The notes: a model not told the origin generated them from the sequence alone. DNA of 64,000 nucleotides from Desulforhopalus singaporensis (GCF_900104445.1 NZ_FNJI01000018.1:1-64000); one strand, 5' to 3'; counted from the first letter of the stretch, positions 9,281 through 18,849 are shown. Program-made: numbers and translations.

Positions 9281-10438
9281 CTACATTTTACACTGCGACG
9301 CATACGCGTCGACATGGTCTGCGAAAACTTTTTTGACGGTCTTGTTGGTGTATCCCGTATCCGTCTTGACAACTTCCCGGATGTAGACATCCTGGACCGG
9401 ATGCTGATTGGTCCCGAACCTGAAATTGCCGCGTACCGACGCAAAGTCGGCCTTTTTAAGCGCCGCCTTGAAAGCGTCGAGATTGTCCAGGTTGCCGCTG
9501 ACGGCTTTCAGGGCACTGCCGATCAACCGGGCGGTATCGTATCCCTGGCCTGCGTACAGAGTCGGCATGCGCCCGTATGCTTCGACATAGGCTTTGACGA
9601 ACTGCCGGTTTGCCTCATTATCCAGGTCATGGGTCCACTGGGAGCCGTTCTTAACGCCTACGGCGGCAGGTCCCACCGCATTCAGTATCCGTTCGTCAAA
9701 GGAAAAGGCCGGGCCATATACCGGAATCTCCCGGCCAAGCCCCGCCTGGGAATATTGCTTGAGAAAATTTATCCCCATCCCGCCAGGCAGAAAAAAGAAC
9801 ACCGACTCGGGTTTTGCGGCGCGGATAGCAGCTATCTCCGCCGCGTAGTCGGCCTGTCCCAGCTTGGTGTAGACTTCCGCTACGATATCACCCGTGAAAT
9901 AGCGTTTGAATCCGGCGAGATGATCTTTTCCGGCGGGGTAATTGGGGGCCAGCAGGTAAACCGATTTATGCCCCGTCTCCGACACGTACTGACCCACCAC
10001 CTCGTCGAGATTGTCGTTCTGGTAGGAAACGCTGAAATAATTTGGGCTGCACCCCTTGCCGGCAAGCTTTGACGGCGCGGCGTTGGTGCTCAGATAGACG
10101 ACATCCTGGCGGACGACTTTAGGCACAACGGCCATGGCGACGTTTGAAAAAACTATGCCCGTGAGAATCCTGACCTTGTCTTTTTTGATATATCTCTCCG
10201 CAATCTGCTTGCCCTTGTCCGGCTTTCTGCCGTCATCCTCGACCATCAGTTCAACCGGAATCCCGCCAAGTTTTCCTCCCTCCTGGGCGATCGCAAGTTT
10301 AAAACCGTCCCTGGTGTCTTCGCCAAGATATCCCGCCTTGGTCGACAGTGTCGTAATCATCCCGATCTTTACAGGCTCGGCGATTGCGAGATGAGTGCAT
10401 GCAGCAAGAAAAAACAGAACGAACACCACCTTCTTCAT
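9281..10438 (-). CDS. livK: Branched-chain amino acid ABC transporter, substrate-binding protein LivK-type
   Basis: A 385-residue periplasmic binding protein (Peripla_BP_6 type). It begins MKKVVFVLFFLAACTHLAIA, a Sec signal, then EPVKIGMITTLSTKAGYLG. The ATG at 10438 is chosen because a GAGGGGG ribosome site precedes it and because the signal peptide starts there; a longer frame to 10699 adds unlikely sequence. It is first in the liv operon. Ligand choice (Leu/Ile/Val or an aromatic or other amide) is not readable. The gene next door exports amino acids and the catabolic genes 13 kb away fit branched-chain amino acid use. Confidence 0.93.
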   Translation of the reverse strand: MKKVVFVLFFLAACTHLAIAEPVKIGMITTLSTKAGYLGEDTRDGFKLAIAQEGGKLGGIPVELMVEDDGRKPDKGKQIAERYIKKDKVRILTGIVFSNVAMAVVPKVVRQDVVYLSTNAAPSKLAGKGCSPNYFSVSYQNDNLDEVVGQYVSETGHKSVYLLAPNYPAGKDHLAGFKRYFTGDIVAEVYTKLGQADYAAEIAAIRAAKPESVFFFLPGGMGINFLKQYSQAGLGREIPVYGPAFSFDERILNAVGPAAVGVKNGSQWTHDLDNEANRQFVKAYVEAYGRMPTLYAGQGYDTARLIGSALKAVSGNLDNLDAFKAALKKADFASVRGNFRFGTNQHPVQDVYIREVVKTDTGYTNKTVKKVFADHVDAYASQCKM

Positions 10439-10789
10439 ATTTTCCCCCTCAAGTAGATATTTGCGGTGAGCCATGCGATATCCACGCGGTGGCAACAGAC
10501 AACCTCCCGGATACACACAATCGGACCAACAACGACAATAGCCAGGACAACTGCAGGCTCGAACTTTCGGCAGCAAATCTGCAAGACAACTGTTGACCGC
10601 TGGAATTAACAACACAACTAACCCTAGCCGAAGAACGGCGACGAGGCAACTTTTTCCGTGATGCTGGGCCCATCGAGCCTCCAACCGACTTATCAGCAAT
10701 TTTCATGGAATTTCACTTGCGGCAAACGCAGATATCTGATTGTCTATGGGACCTGATCATAGCTGAATTAACGTCAACCAGGTGATGAA
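10439..10789. other. Divergent intergenic region between livK and the LysE-type gene
   Basis: 351 bases carrying the start regions of livK (leftward) and the LysE-type gene (rightward). A search by eye for a -24/-12 element in front of livK, as found at other loci here, gave none with the ten-base spacing. No clear sigma-70 promoter, hairpin or small gene was recognised. Confidence 0.4.
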
Positions 10790-11404
10790 ATGGACGGCGG
10801 AACTCTTCTGTTGTTTTTTATAACCGTATTCCCGCTGATTCTCACTCCGGGGCCGGATATTATCTTCACGGCATCCCAGGGACTTGCCAGAGGCAGGGCG
10901 GCGGCCCTCAAGGCGGTTGCGGGGATATTGCTCGGCTACACGGCCCACGGTATATTGTCGGCTTTCGGCATCGCGGCGTTGGTATCGGCCTCTCCCTTTC
11001 TTTTTTCCGTGCTCAAATGGATCGGCGTCATCTACCTGTTCTGGCTCAGCGCGCAGATTCTCTACTCGGCCTTCAGCAAAAAGGGCGGGATCAGGCTGCA
11101 GACACCGGACAACGTCTCTTTATGGCGCGGGTTTTTCACCAGTTTCCTGAACCCTAAAGGACTGCTGATGTACCTGGCCATTTTGCCGCAGTTTATATCT
11201 CCCGGCGCCAGCGCAGCCGTTCAGGCGCTGATCCTGTCGATACTGTTCATTCTCGGCTGCGCGACGGTTTACAGCGCAGTCGGGGTGCTTGCCTCCAGGG
11301 CTCACGGCAGCGGGATATCGGCCATCGCCCGGCGGCGGCTGGAAACTTTTACCGGCCTGATGCTGGCCGGCGCGGCCCTGAAACTGGCGGGCGAAGTCCA
11401 TTGA
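10790..11404 (+). CDS. LysE/RhtB-family amino acid exporter
   Basis: A 204-residue inner-membrane protein with about six hydrophobic segments. The N-terminal motif FPLILTPGPDIIFTASQGLARG is the LysE/RhtB signature (quoted here in part as LTPGPDIIFTASQGLARG), followed by GILLGYTAHGILSAFGIAAL. Members export amino acids or homoserine lactones by proton antiport. AGGTGATGAA provides the ribosome site. It stands alone, divergent from livK and convergent with the hydrogenase-like operon. A role as overflow valve for amino acids imported by Liv is inference. Confidence 0.9.
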   Translation: MDGGTLLLFFITVFPLILTPGPDIIFTASQGLARGRAAALKAVAGILLGYTAHGILSAFGIAALVSASPFLFSVLKWIGVIYLFWLSAQILYSAFSKKGGIRLQTPDNVSLWRGFFTSFLNPKGLLMYLAILPQFISPGASAAVQALILSILFILGCATVYSAVGVLASRAHGSGISAIARRRLETFTGLMLAGAALKLAGEVH

Positions 11405-11461
11405 CCGGCAAACGGGAGAGAACATTGGGCAGTGAAGTAAACCCGGATCCGCCCCCTTGCT

Positions 11462-12208
11462 CTACTGCTTGAAAAACTTGAGCAGGGCATGCAGGGTTGT
11501 CAGCGGATGGGGCGGACACCCGGGGATATAGAGGTCGACGGGAATAAGACTGTTGAGGTCGCCGACAATTTCATCACTGCCGTAAAACGGTCCGCCGGAG
11601 ATCGCACAGCTGCCGCTGGCAATCACCACCTTTGGCGAAGGTACCGCCTCATAGGTGGCCAAAAGCGCCTGTTTCATATTGCGGGAAACGGGGCCGGTGA
11701 CATGGATACCGTCGGCATGCCTTGGCGAGGCGACAAAATCAATGCCGAAACGGGAAAGGTCAAAGAATGGGGTGTTGAGCACATTGGTATCCGCTTCGCA
11801 GGAATTACATCCCGCCGCCGAGACCTGGCGAAGCTGAAGAGACCGGCCGAACAGTTTTTTGAAGTGGCGCCTGGAATGATCCGCCAGGTCCGGCATCTCA
11901 CCCGTTGTCACCAGTGCTTTTCGAGAAGCGCTGCCCAACTCAAAGTTGGTGCTGAAGCGGACGAACTCCCCGTCCCCCTCGGCTTCACACTGGCCGCAGA
12001 ATACGCACCTGCCCAGATCAATGGATTTTTCCTCAGAATTTATGGCATCCTGGGGACATAGTGCCGCACACCTGTCAACAATCTCCTCGCTGCACTGCCC
12101 GTTTATTACCGGCATTCCCCGGTATCGGCGATAGAGGGAGATCGGCTTTTTGGGGTATTCGGAAGTCTTGCATCCCTGCTCGAATCTATTTTTTATAATT
12201 TTCAGCAT
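11462..12208 (-). CDS. Ferredoxin-domain/NuoB-like small subunit of a hydrogenase-related complex (HyfH-HyfI type fusion)
   Basis: A 248-residue electron-transfer subunit. Residues about 35-95 are a ferredoxin-like domain. Its second motif, CVFCGQC, plus the LCP cysteine of the first motif can hold one 4Fe-4S cluster, but the first motif is C-x7-C-x3-CP and the fourth cysteine of motif two is missing (CEAEGD), so the second cluster site is incomplete. Residues 125-248 are NuoB/HyfI-like with a full N2-type set: CNSC, GSC and PGCPPHP. It is the last gene of the operon. GGAGG precedes the ATG at 12208. It should pass electrons from ferredoxin to the large subunit interface. Confidence 0.88.
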   Translation of the reverse strand: MLKIIKNRFEQGCKTSEYPKKPISLYRRYRGMPVINGQCSEEIVDRCAALCPQDAINSEEKSIDLGRCVFCGQCEAEGDGEFVRFSTNFELGSASRKALVTTGEMPDLADHSRRHFKKLFGRSLQLRQVSAAGCNSCEADTNVLNTPFFDLSRFGIDFVASPRHADGIHVTGPVSRNMKQALLATYEAVPSPKVVIASGSCAISGGPFYGSDEIVGDLNSLIPVDLYIPGCPPHPLTTLHALLKFFKQ

Positions 12209-12262
12209 AATAACCTCCAGACCGACCCGGAAAACGGATGCGATCTCTTAACAACATCTCAT

Positions 12263-13783
12263 TTACAGGTCAAATCCGCAGTAGGAGAGGTTGAAACTCT
12301 TGTTGCACAGTGGAAAATCCGAGATCTCCTGGTTTCTCAGCGACATCGCCAGACCGGTCCAGTTATGAAAAGACGGATCCTTGATCTTGTAGCGCACAAT
12401 CTTTCCGGCGGAATCGGTGAGAATACAGTGCGACACCTCCCCCCTCCATCCCTCGTTCACGGTTACCACAAAGGCGTCCGGGGCAAGCCGGTGCTCCCCC
12501 GCCCGCACCGCGGTCGGGATGTCGCCGTCTTGTTCATACATTTTCACAAGGGTGTCAATAAGCGTCAGCGAATGCATAATCTCTTCTCTTCTCACCGTCG
12601 CCCTGCTGTTGACGTCACCGTTTATCACCCGGTTTCTGTTCGTCCCGAGCTCCCGGTAACATTCACTTGGAAACGCGACCCTCACGTCGTAGGCCAACCC
12701 GCAGGCCCTGCCCGCATAACCGACGAGACCAAGGTCTTTTGCGGTTTGATACGCCACCGTGCCGGTATTTTCGAACCTGGCCAGGACCGTATGGGCGGTG
12801 AAAAGCAGATCGCACACATGTTCTATCTCCGGTCTGATCTCAGCAATTTTTTCCTTTATGAGCAGACACTGCTCCTCACCCATGAGATGAGCAACCCCGC
12901 CCGGCCTGAGAAGCCCCTTGCCGAAACGGTTGCCGCAGAGCACCTGCAACAGGTTCAGGAATTCGCCCCTGATTCTTCCCAAATAGGCGGCGGGCGGATT
13001 AAAGGCCACATCTCCGCTTAAGGCACCGAGGTCGCCGACATGATTGGCGATACGCTCAAGCTCCAGGGCTATGCAGCGGACGATGCTTGCCTTTTTATCG
13101 ACCCCGAGTCCGGCAAGGGCCTCAATACCCTGGCACAGGCACAGGTTGTGTCCGACTGCCGTATCTCCGGCTATCGATTCAGCGACAATCGGATACCGCT
13201 TTTGCGGCAGCTTCGGCATCATTTTCTCGATGCCCCGGTGCTGGTAACCGAGCTGGATTTCCAGGTGCAGCACTTCTTCCCCGGCGCACTGAAAACGAAA
13301 ATGCCCCGGCTCGATGATTCCTGCATGAACCGGCCCCACACCAACCTCGTGAATCGACTCCCCGCCGATTGCAAAATAGGGATAGTTGCCGGGGATTTCC
13401 TTACTGTAATCGTTGGCAAAGACGTCCTTTTCTCCTGAATAATTCTCGTGGTAGCGCACCATTTTCAGCCACGGGTGTCCGTCGGGTTTGAGACCGTACT
13501 GTTCTGCAATCTCCCTCTCGAACATGTGAAATTTTTCGCTCACCGCCCCCGTAAACGATTTAAAGATAGTGCCGACCTCGGTCTGCAGGACATAGAGGTC
13601 GTGGTTGCGTACCACCGCCACCAGACGGTACTGCCCGTTTTCCTCATAGGCGAAAAACTGGACGATAAAGCCGTCATTTTTAACGAACTCGGAGAGTGTC
13701 CTGAAAAAGTCGCCATAATCCACCCGCGGTATGGAAGATCTCAAGACCGCTACTCCGTTTTTTATTCGCAAAAGATTATCCAT
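12263..13783 (-). CDS. NuoCD/HyfG-like large subunit lacking the [NiFe] ligands
   Basis: A 506-residue protein: residues 1-135 resemble NuoC (30 kDa subunit), the rest NuoD/HyfG. In real group 4 hydrogenases an RxCGxC motif follows the RGxEKL segment; here RGIEKMM is followed by SIAGDTAVGH (203-212), with Ala and Thr in place of both cysteines. The C-terminal DPCxxC motif is replaced by FNLSYCG (497-503). So no Ni-Fe centre can be ligated in the usual way. The start at 13783 overlaps the upstream gene by eight bases, with GGTGGT ahead; an in-frame TTG at 13795 is less likely. It fits the energy-converting-hydrogenase-related (Ehr) type, which does not act on H2. Confidence 0.9.
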   Translation of the reverse strand: MDNLLRIKNGVAVLRSSIPRVDYGDFFRTLSEFVKNDGFIVQFFAYEENGQYRLVAVVRNHDLYVLQTEVGTIFKSFTGAVSEKFHMFEREIAEQYGLKPDGHPWLKMVRYHENYSGEKDVFANDYSKEIPGNYPYFAIGGESIHEVGVGPVHAGIIEPGHFRFQCAGEEVLHLEIQLGYQHRGIEKMMPKLPQKRYPIVAESIAGDTAVGHNLCLCQGIEALAGLGVDKKASIVRCIALELERIANHVGDLGALSGDVAFNPPAAYLGRIRGEFLNLLQVLCGNRFGKGLLRPGGVAHLMGEEQCLLIKEKIAEIRPEIEHVCDLLFTAHTVLARFENTGTVAYQTAKDLGLVGYAGRACGLAYDVRVAFPSECYRELGTNRNRVINGDVNSRATVRREEIMHSLTLIDTLVKMYEQDGDIPTAVRAGEHRLAPDAFVVTVNEGWRGEVSHCILTDSAGKIVRYKIKDPSFHNWTGLAMSLRNQEISDFPLCNKSFNLSYCGFDL

Positions 13784-15200
13784 GAATACCACCAATCATC
13801 TTAATCGAGTCGATTATTGTCACGTATACGGTTTCAGGCATCCAGAAGCACAGCACCAGCGAAGTGAGCAGCAGGGCGTAGGCGGGAATAAACCGGAGAG
13901 GTTTCTCGCCGAGCCCGGCAGCTGTCGTGGCCTCGCCGAACGACATGGCCATAAACACCCTGCCGCAGCCGGCAACTGCCAGGATCAGCGCAAAAACAAA
14001 CAGGACGACACTGACGTACCAGTGTCCCCTGATCGCGCCGATGACAACCATAATCTCGCTGACAAACATGCCAAACGGCGGCAGCCCGCAGAGCCCCACG
14101 AACCCGGCGAAAAACGAGACGAAAGTCCGCGGCAGGCTGTGAATAATTCCACCGATGCGGCCTGCCTGTTTGGTGCCGAAGCCAAGCAGGATGTTTCCGG
14201 CGGAAAGAAAGAGTGACGACTTCAGCAGGGAGTGGTGAATGAGGTGGATGAAGGCACCGTACAACGCGAGCCCGCCGATCCCGACCCCAAAGGAGATTAT
14301 CCCCATATTTTCAATGGAGGAATAGGCCAGCATCCGTTTATAGTCCGGCTGGCCGACAATAAAAACTGCGCCAACCAGCATGGAACAGAGCCCGAAACCG
14401 ACCAGGACACTGCCGGAAAAATCGCCGAGCCCGGCACTGTTCATCAGTACATGGGTCTTGTATATGCCGAGAAAGGCACAGTTCAGCAGAGCTCCGGACA
14501 ACAGCGCCGACGCAGGACTCGGAGCTTCGCTGTGGGCGTCAGGCAGCCAGGTGTGCATCGGCGCAAGCCCCATCTTGGTTCCGAACCCGATTACGATAAA
14601 CACAAAGCCCGCCTTGAGCCAGACCGGGTCAAGCCTTGTTGCCACCGTATTGAGCGAGGTGAACGTCAGGGGACCGGCGATATTGCCGAGATCCATGGCA
14701 AGGGTGATGAAAAAGATCCCGAGCAGCGCAAGGGCGATCCCCACCGAGCAGATGAGGACATATTTCCAGGTCGCTTCCAGGGCCTGTTTCGAACGATGGA
14801 TAAATATAAGCGGCGCGCTCACCAGAGTCGTCGCCTCAATGGCAATCCAGAGCACTATGGGGTGGTCGGAAAGGGCCACCATGGACATGGTACCGAGAAA
14901 AAGCATCATGCAGCAGCTGAACACCCGCGCATGAGCCATCTTCGTTTCAATCACATAGGAAAATGCGTAACACGAGATGGCGACAAAAATTATGGAAGTC
15001 ACCAGGAGAATGAGCAGCCCCTCCGGTGCGGCGGTAAAAAATGCGGGATAGAGGGGAGAGAGGCTGGCGTGCCAGATCATGAGCGTCAGCAACAGATGGC
15101 CCGCCGCCGTACCAGCAAGAACAAACCTGCTTGATTTTGCCGGTGCAGCCAGGGAAACCAGCCCCATGACAAAGGGGAATAAAAAGACAGATTCTATCAT
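13776..15200 (-). CDS. HyfF/NuoN-like proton-translocating membrane subunit
   Basis: A 474-residue antiporter-like subunit with about 14 hydrophobic segments. Residues needed for ion pumping in complex I are present: Glu in WIAIEATTLVSAP, Lys in GFGTKMGLAPMHTWLPDAH, and Lys in IHHSLLKSSLFLSAGN. The motif APMHTWLPDAHSEAPSPAS is characteristic of hydrogenase-4 HyfF. It is separated by 4 bp from the upstream HyfE-like gene and overlaps the downstream large-subunit gene. It should form one of two ion channels of the complex. Confidence 0.93.
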   Translation of the reverse strand: MIESVFLFPFVMGLVSLAAPAKSSRFVLAGTAAGHLLLTLMIWHASLSPLYPAFFTAAPEGLLILLVTSIIFVAISCYAFSYVIETKMAHARVFSCCMMLFLGTMSMVALSDHPIVLWIAIEATTLVSAPLIFIHRSKQALEATWKYVLICSVGIALALLGIFFITLAMDLGNIAGPLTFTSLNTVATRLDPVWLKAGFVFIVIGFGTKMGLAPMHTWLPDAHSEAPSPASALLSGALLNCAFLGIYKTHVLMNSAGLGDFSGSVLVGFGLCSMLVGAVFIVGQPDYKRMLAYSSIENMGIISFGVGIGGLALYGAFIHLIHHSLLKSSLFLSAGNILLGFGTKQAGRIGGIIHSLPRTFVSFFAGFVGLCGLPPFGMFVSEIMVVIGAIRGHWYVSVVLFVFALILAVAGCGRVFMAMSFGEATTAAGLGEKPLRFIPAYALLLTSLVLCFWMPETVYVTIIDSIKMIGGIHG

Positions 15201-15204
15201 TGTT

Positions 15205-15858
15205 TCAATCCTTTAGTTGTCCCAGCAAGGTCGTGTCGATATCATCGAAAGCGGTATTGATGTTGTTGAGGATAATGCCCATGATCATAACCCCCACGAG
15301 GAGGTCAAGCAGCACCCCGAATTCAACGATGTAAATTGTATGACTGCGCTTGGTGAGGGCGGTGCCGATCAGGTAGATGCCGTTTTCCAGCATCAGGTAG
15401 CCGATCACCTGGGTAATGGCCTTGCGCCTGGCCATCATCAGGAAAAATCCTGCGGCAAGCGTACTGTTTGCGGTAATAAGCGCAAAAGAGCGGCCCTCCG
15501 GCAGGCTGAGATGGAGCGAGTTTACGATAAACACCGAACCAAGCAGGACCGCAAGGCCCGTGACGATAGAGGCGTGATAACCGACGATGGGCTCTATCTC
15601 GCGCTTGATCGACACCCGCTTCACCGCCCAGTAAAGGAGCACCGGAATAAGCGCCCCCTTTATGAAGATCATGACCAGGTAAAAAAGGGCGGCACCTCCG
15701 TCGGGAATTTCATGACTATTGAGAAACAACGGTGTCACTGACACCATGACCCCCTGCAGAGCCATGATCTTCACCAGCGCCATAAGTCTTGTCGACCCGA
15801 GCGACAACAGCACAGAGAGGAGGATAAGGACCAGAATAAAGTCGGCGAAATTGATCAT
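15205..15858 (-). CDS. HyfE-like membrane subunit (NuoK-related)
   Basis: A 217-residue membrane protein with about six hydrophobic segments, of the hydrogenase-4 component E type. The central segment KAITQVIGYLMLENGIYLIG holds the conserved Glu of the NuoK-like fold. It starts with ATGA overlapping the stop of the HyfC-like gene. It presumably links the NuoH-like subunit to the antiporter-like subunits. Confidence 0.9.
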   Translation of the reverse strand: MINFADFILVLILLSVLLSLGSTRLMALVKIMALQGVMVSVTPLFLNSHEIPDGGAALFYLVMIFIKGALIPVLLYWAVKRVSIKREIEPIVGYHASIVTGLAVLLGSVFIVNSLHLSLPEGRSFALITANSTLAAGFFLMMARRKAITQVIGYLMLENGIYLIGTALTKRSHTIYIVEFGVLLDLLVGVMIMGIILNNINTAFDDIDTTLLGQLKD

Positions 15859-16772
15859 TGGAACACCCCCATTGTCAGTATGGCCGCAAAGAAAACCAGG
15901 GCAAACGAGGTAAGGACGAATTGCGGAACAAGATTCATTCTGAACCTGGCGGTAATGGACTCGACCACGCCGATCGCTCCGTAAATGAGCACCATAAGGG
16001 TCGTGAAAATAATACCATTGAGCAGTCCTGCACCAGCAGAGAACGGATAGATGAGATGAACGATAAACGCCGAATAGAAAAAGAGTTTATAAAAGGACGC
16101 CAGTTCGATAAGAGCCAGATCCGGTCCGCTGTGATCGAGAATCATCACCTCATGGATCATGGTCAGCTCCAGATGGGTCGCCGGATCGTCAACCGGCACC
16201 CTGGAACACTCGGTGAGCATCACCATGAACATGGATACGATAACCAGAACAAGCAGCGCCCCGGAGGGATCGACCAGGGAAACGGGGTTGTCGCCGAGAA
16301 AATATTCACTGAAGCTGAGCGAGCCGTTTATCCGGCAGAAAAGGATGAGAACGGTAAAGATGGTCAATTCAGCTATTGTTGAGAAGAAAACCTCCCGGGC
16401 AGCTCCCATGCCCTCGAACGGCGAGGCGGTATCCAGTGCCGCAACAACGGTAAAAAACCTGCCGGTCCCAAGGATATAAAAAAGAGCTATTACATCGCCA
16501 TGAAACGAGAAGAGCGGCTCAACTCCACCAAAGGGGAAAAAACTGAGCACCAGAAGCGCCGAACCAAAACCGACCGTCGGCCCCAGTCTGAAGACAAAAG
16601 TTGTACTGGTGCTGTACACCGAACATTTTCGCAACAGTTTTGCCAGGGTGTAATATTTGATCAACAGGGGCGGCCCCTTTTTACCGGCAAAAAATGCTTT
16701 TGTCTTCAGGATAATACCTGGAAAAAGGGGCGCAGCCAGAAGCACTAGGCACAGCAAGATATACTTTTCCAT
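15855..16772 (-). CDS. HyfC/NuoH-like membrane anchor subunit
   Basis: A 305-residue NuoH/HyfC/EchB-like protein with about eight hydrophobic segments. The diagnostic loop VPVDDPATHLELTMIHE, with its conserved acidic residues near the quinone/ion-coupling site, is intact. It anchors the soluble arm to the membrane. It lies 40 bp downstream of the HyfB-like gene and overlaps the next gene by four bases. Confidence 0.93.
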   Translation of the reverse strand: MEKYILLCLVLLAAPLFPGIILKTKAFFAGKKGPPLLIKYYTLAKLLRKCSVYSTSTTFVFRLGPTVGFGSALLVLSFFPFGGVEPLFSFHGDVIALFYILGTGRFFTVVAALDTASPFEGMGAAREVFFSTIAELTIFTVLILFCRINGSLSFSEYFLGDNPVSLVDPSGALLVLVIVSMFMVMLTECSRVPVDDPATHLELTMIHEVMILDHSGPDLALIELASFYKLFFYSAFIVHLIYPFSAGAGLLNGIIFTTLMVLIYGAIGVVESITARFRMNLVPQFVLTSFALVFFAAILTMGVFQ

Positions 16773-16812
16773 TATTTACCTCGGTATCAACAGTGACAGC
16801 TATATCGACAGA

Positions 16813-18768
16813 TCAGATAAATGGCAGAAGTACAATGATCGTCACGATGATATAGCCGATGTACAATTGAATATGTCCATGCTGTATCCAGCGGAGTTTA
16901 CCTAAAAAATAGAGCATCGGCGTGACTATGCGGTCAGCCAGCACGGTCTCGGCGATGTCGTCCACGCGGGTCTCATAACAAGGTCTGTCGGGGAAAATTC
17001 TCTTTATCCCGGAGTATCTGGTTCTTATATGCACAAAAAAACTGAAGAATTTGACAACACTCATGGCGTATGATGTTCCGGTGTACTGCATCCGCGCCGC
17101 AGGCTGGGTAAAGCCGCATCCCCAGGTGGGACCTGTGCGTATTTTTTTGCCCAGGTAGAAGATTTTTCTCAGCACCACACAACAGAGGAACAGCCCCGCA
17201 AACAGACGACCGGCCAGCGCCAGGTTGGCCGTTGCCGCGACGAGGTCTGCTGCGGCCGCGGTCGAGACCGGGACCAGGCCCTTTAATCCCATGAACGCAA
17301 CCTGAACGAATGGTTCGGGGAAAATTCCGATGACGACGCACGCGCCGGCAAGAACAGCCATCGGCACGGTGGCGCAACATCGTGTTTCCACAGCAGATGC
17401 TGCCTGTCCGGTTCTCGGTTCCCCGAGAAAGACCAGTCCGACCACCTTGGTAAAACAGGCGGCAGCCAGCCCGCCTGTAACAGCGAGAGATAATATGGCG
17501 AGCATGGACAGGATGAACAGCCCCCCCGCCGCGCCAAGTCCCTGGAACGCTCCGTAATAGATCAGGAATTCACTTACGAAACCGTTAAAGGGCGGCAGCC
17601 CGGAAATGGCGACCGAACCGACCATAAAGGTCCTGCCCGTAATCGGCATACGCTTGAGCAAACCTCCCAGCTGGTCAATATGGTTCACTCCGGTCTTCTT
17701 CAGTACCGCTCCAGCCCCGAGAAACAGCAAGGACTTGAACACCGCATGATTGAGTACGTGGAGCAGACCTCCGACAAAACCAAAAACCGCCATTTTCATA
17801 TTTCCTGAAGAAACCCCCACCATGCCGATACCGAGACCAATCAGGATGATGCCTATATTCTCGACACTGTGATACGCGAGCAACTTTTTGAGATCATGCT
17901 TTCCAAGCGCATAAACAACTCCCAGCACCCCCGAAACCATACCCGCAAGAAGAATTGTCTGGCCAAGAACCGTCCCCGTTGTCCCCAGCAGTGCGTAGAA
18001 GCGGACGATGCCGTAAATTCCCATCTTGATCATGACTCCCGACATTATTGCCGAGATATTGGACGGTGCGGCCGGATGGGCGTGCGGCAGCCATATATGC
18101 AGCGGGAACATTCCTGCCTTGGAGCCGAACCCGACAAGTGCCAGCATAAACACCACTGGTTTTATCTGCTCCGGCAGCTGCGCCAGGGCGACAAGATCAA
18201 AGGAGGCCGAATACCCGTACGCAAGCCCCATGGCGGCGAAAATAAAAGCAGCACCGGTCTGGGTGAAGAGGAGATAAATGTATCCCGCCCTGCGACTGGT
18301 CTTGTTCTGGTAGTCGTGGATCACCAGCATAAAGGAGGAGACGGACATCAACTCCCAGGCCAGGACAAAACTGGCAATGGTGTCGGCGGCGACCACCAGC
18401 GCCATGGCAATGATGAGGACGTTGGTGAAAAAGAAATGCACCCCCGTCTCTATCTTACTGTTCGAGTCGTCCATATAGTGAAAACTGTAGAGCACGGCCA
18501 GCGGACAGACGCCAAATATCGGGACGAGAAAAAATGCTGAAAGAGAATCCAAAAAGAAGCGGAGTTGAAAAAAATGCAGCCAGTGCAGGGAGTATGGACC
18601 TGCAGCCGCTCCCGAGAAAATAGTCACCGCCCCGTACAGACCGAGCAGACAGCCAACAACGGTAATGGTAGTGTAGACCGCTTTCATCAGGCGGAAAAAC
18701 CGGAAGATGACCAACGGCAGGAGTCCGCCGACAAACAGGACAACAACTGAAAGGGAAAAAATCTCCAT
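16813..18768 (-). CDS. HyfB/NuoL-like proton-translocating membrane subunit
   Basis: A 651-residue antiporter-like subunit, first gene of the operon, with about 15-16 hydrophobic segments. Pumping residues are present: Glu in VLAWELMSVSSFM, Lys in GFGSKAGMFPLHIWLPHAH and Lys in LNHAVFKSLLFLGAGAV. The ATG at 18768 has GAGGAG just ahead, with a short spacer; an upstream TTG at 18780 is less likely. A candidate sigma-54 promoter lies about 80 bp upstream. With the four genes below it makes a six-subunit complex like hydrogenase-4, minus HyfA and HyfD. Confidence 0.93.
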   Translation of the reverse strand: MEIFSLSVVVLFVGGLLPLVIFRFFRLMKAVYTTITVVGCLLGLYGAVTIFSGAAAGPYSLHWLHFFQLRFFLDSLSAFFLVPIFGVCPLAVLYSFHYMDDSNSKIETGVHFFFTNVLIIAMALVVAADTIASFVLAWELMSVSSFMLVIHDYQNKTSRRAGYIYLLFTQTGAAFIFAAMGLAYGYSASFDLVALAQLPEQIKPVVFMLALVGFGSKAGMFPLHIWLPHAHPAAPSNISAIMSGVMIKMGIYGIVRFYALLGTTGTVLGQTILLAGMVSGVLGVVYALGKHDLKKLLAYHSVENIGIILIGLGIGMVGVSSGNMKMAVFGFVGGLLHVLNHAVFKSLLFLGAGAVLKKTGVNHIDQLGGLLKRMPITGRTFMVGSVAISGLPPFNGFVSEFLIYYGAFQGLGAAGGLFILSMLAILSLAVTGGLAAACFTKVVGLVFLGEPRTGQAASAVETRCCATVPMAVLAGACVVIGIFPEPFVQVAFMGLKGLVPVSTAAAADLVAATANLALAGRLFAGLFLCCVVLRKIFYLGKKIRTGPTWGCGFTQPAARMQYTGTSYAMSVVKFFSFFVHIRTRYSGIKRIFPDRPCYETRVDDIAETVLADRIVTPMLYFLGKLRWIQHGHIQLYIGYIIVTIIVLLPFI

Positions 18769-18849
18769 CGCTCCTCGCAAAGAATGTGATTAGCCGCTAC
18801 GCCGGATATTGAGCCGGCCGAGCTGTCTTTATCGGACCCATCTGGCACG

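Noticed and set aside
10439-10789. Sigma-54 promoter for the liv operon
   Set aside because: No GG-N10-GC element pointing to livK was found; the nearest pairs have spacers of 8, 9 or 12.
12263-13783. Functional [NiFe] hydrogenase large subunit
   Set aside because: Neither cysteine pair needed for nickel and iron is present, so an H2-producing enzyme is not supported.
14232-15134. A 300-codon plus-strand open frame rich in His, Arg and Gln
   Set aside because: It is antisense to the HyfF-like membrane subunit, and its composition is the usual shadow of a hydrophobic protein.
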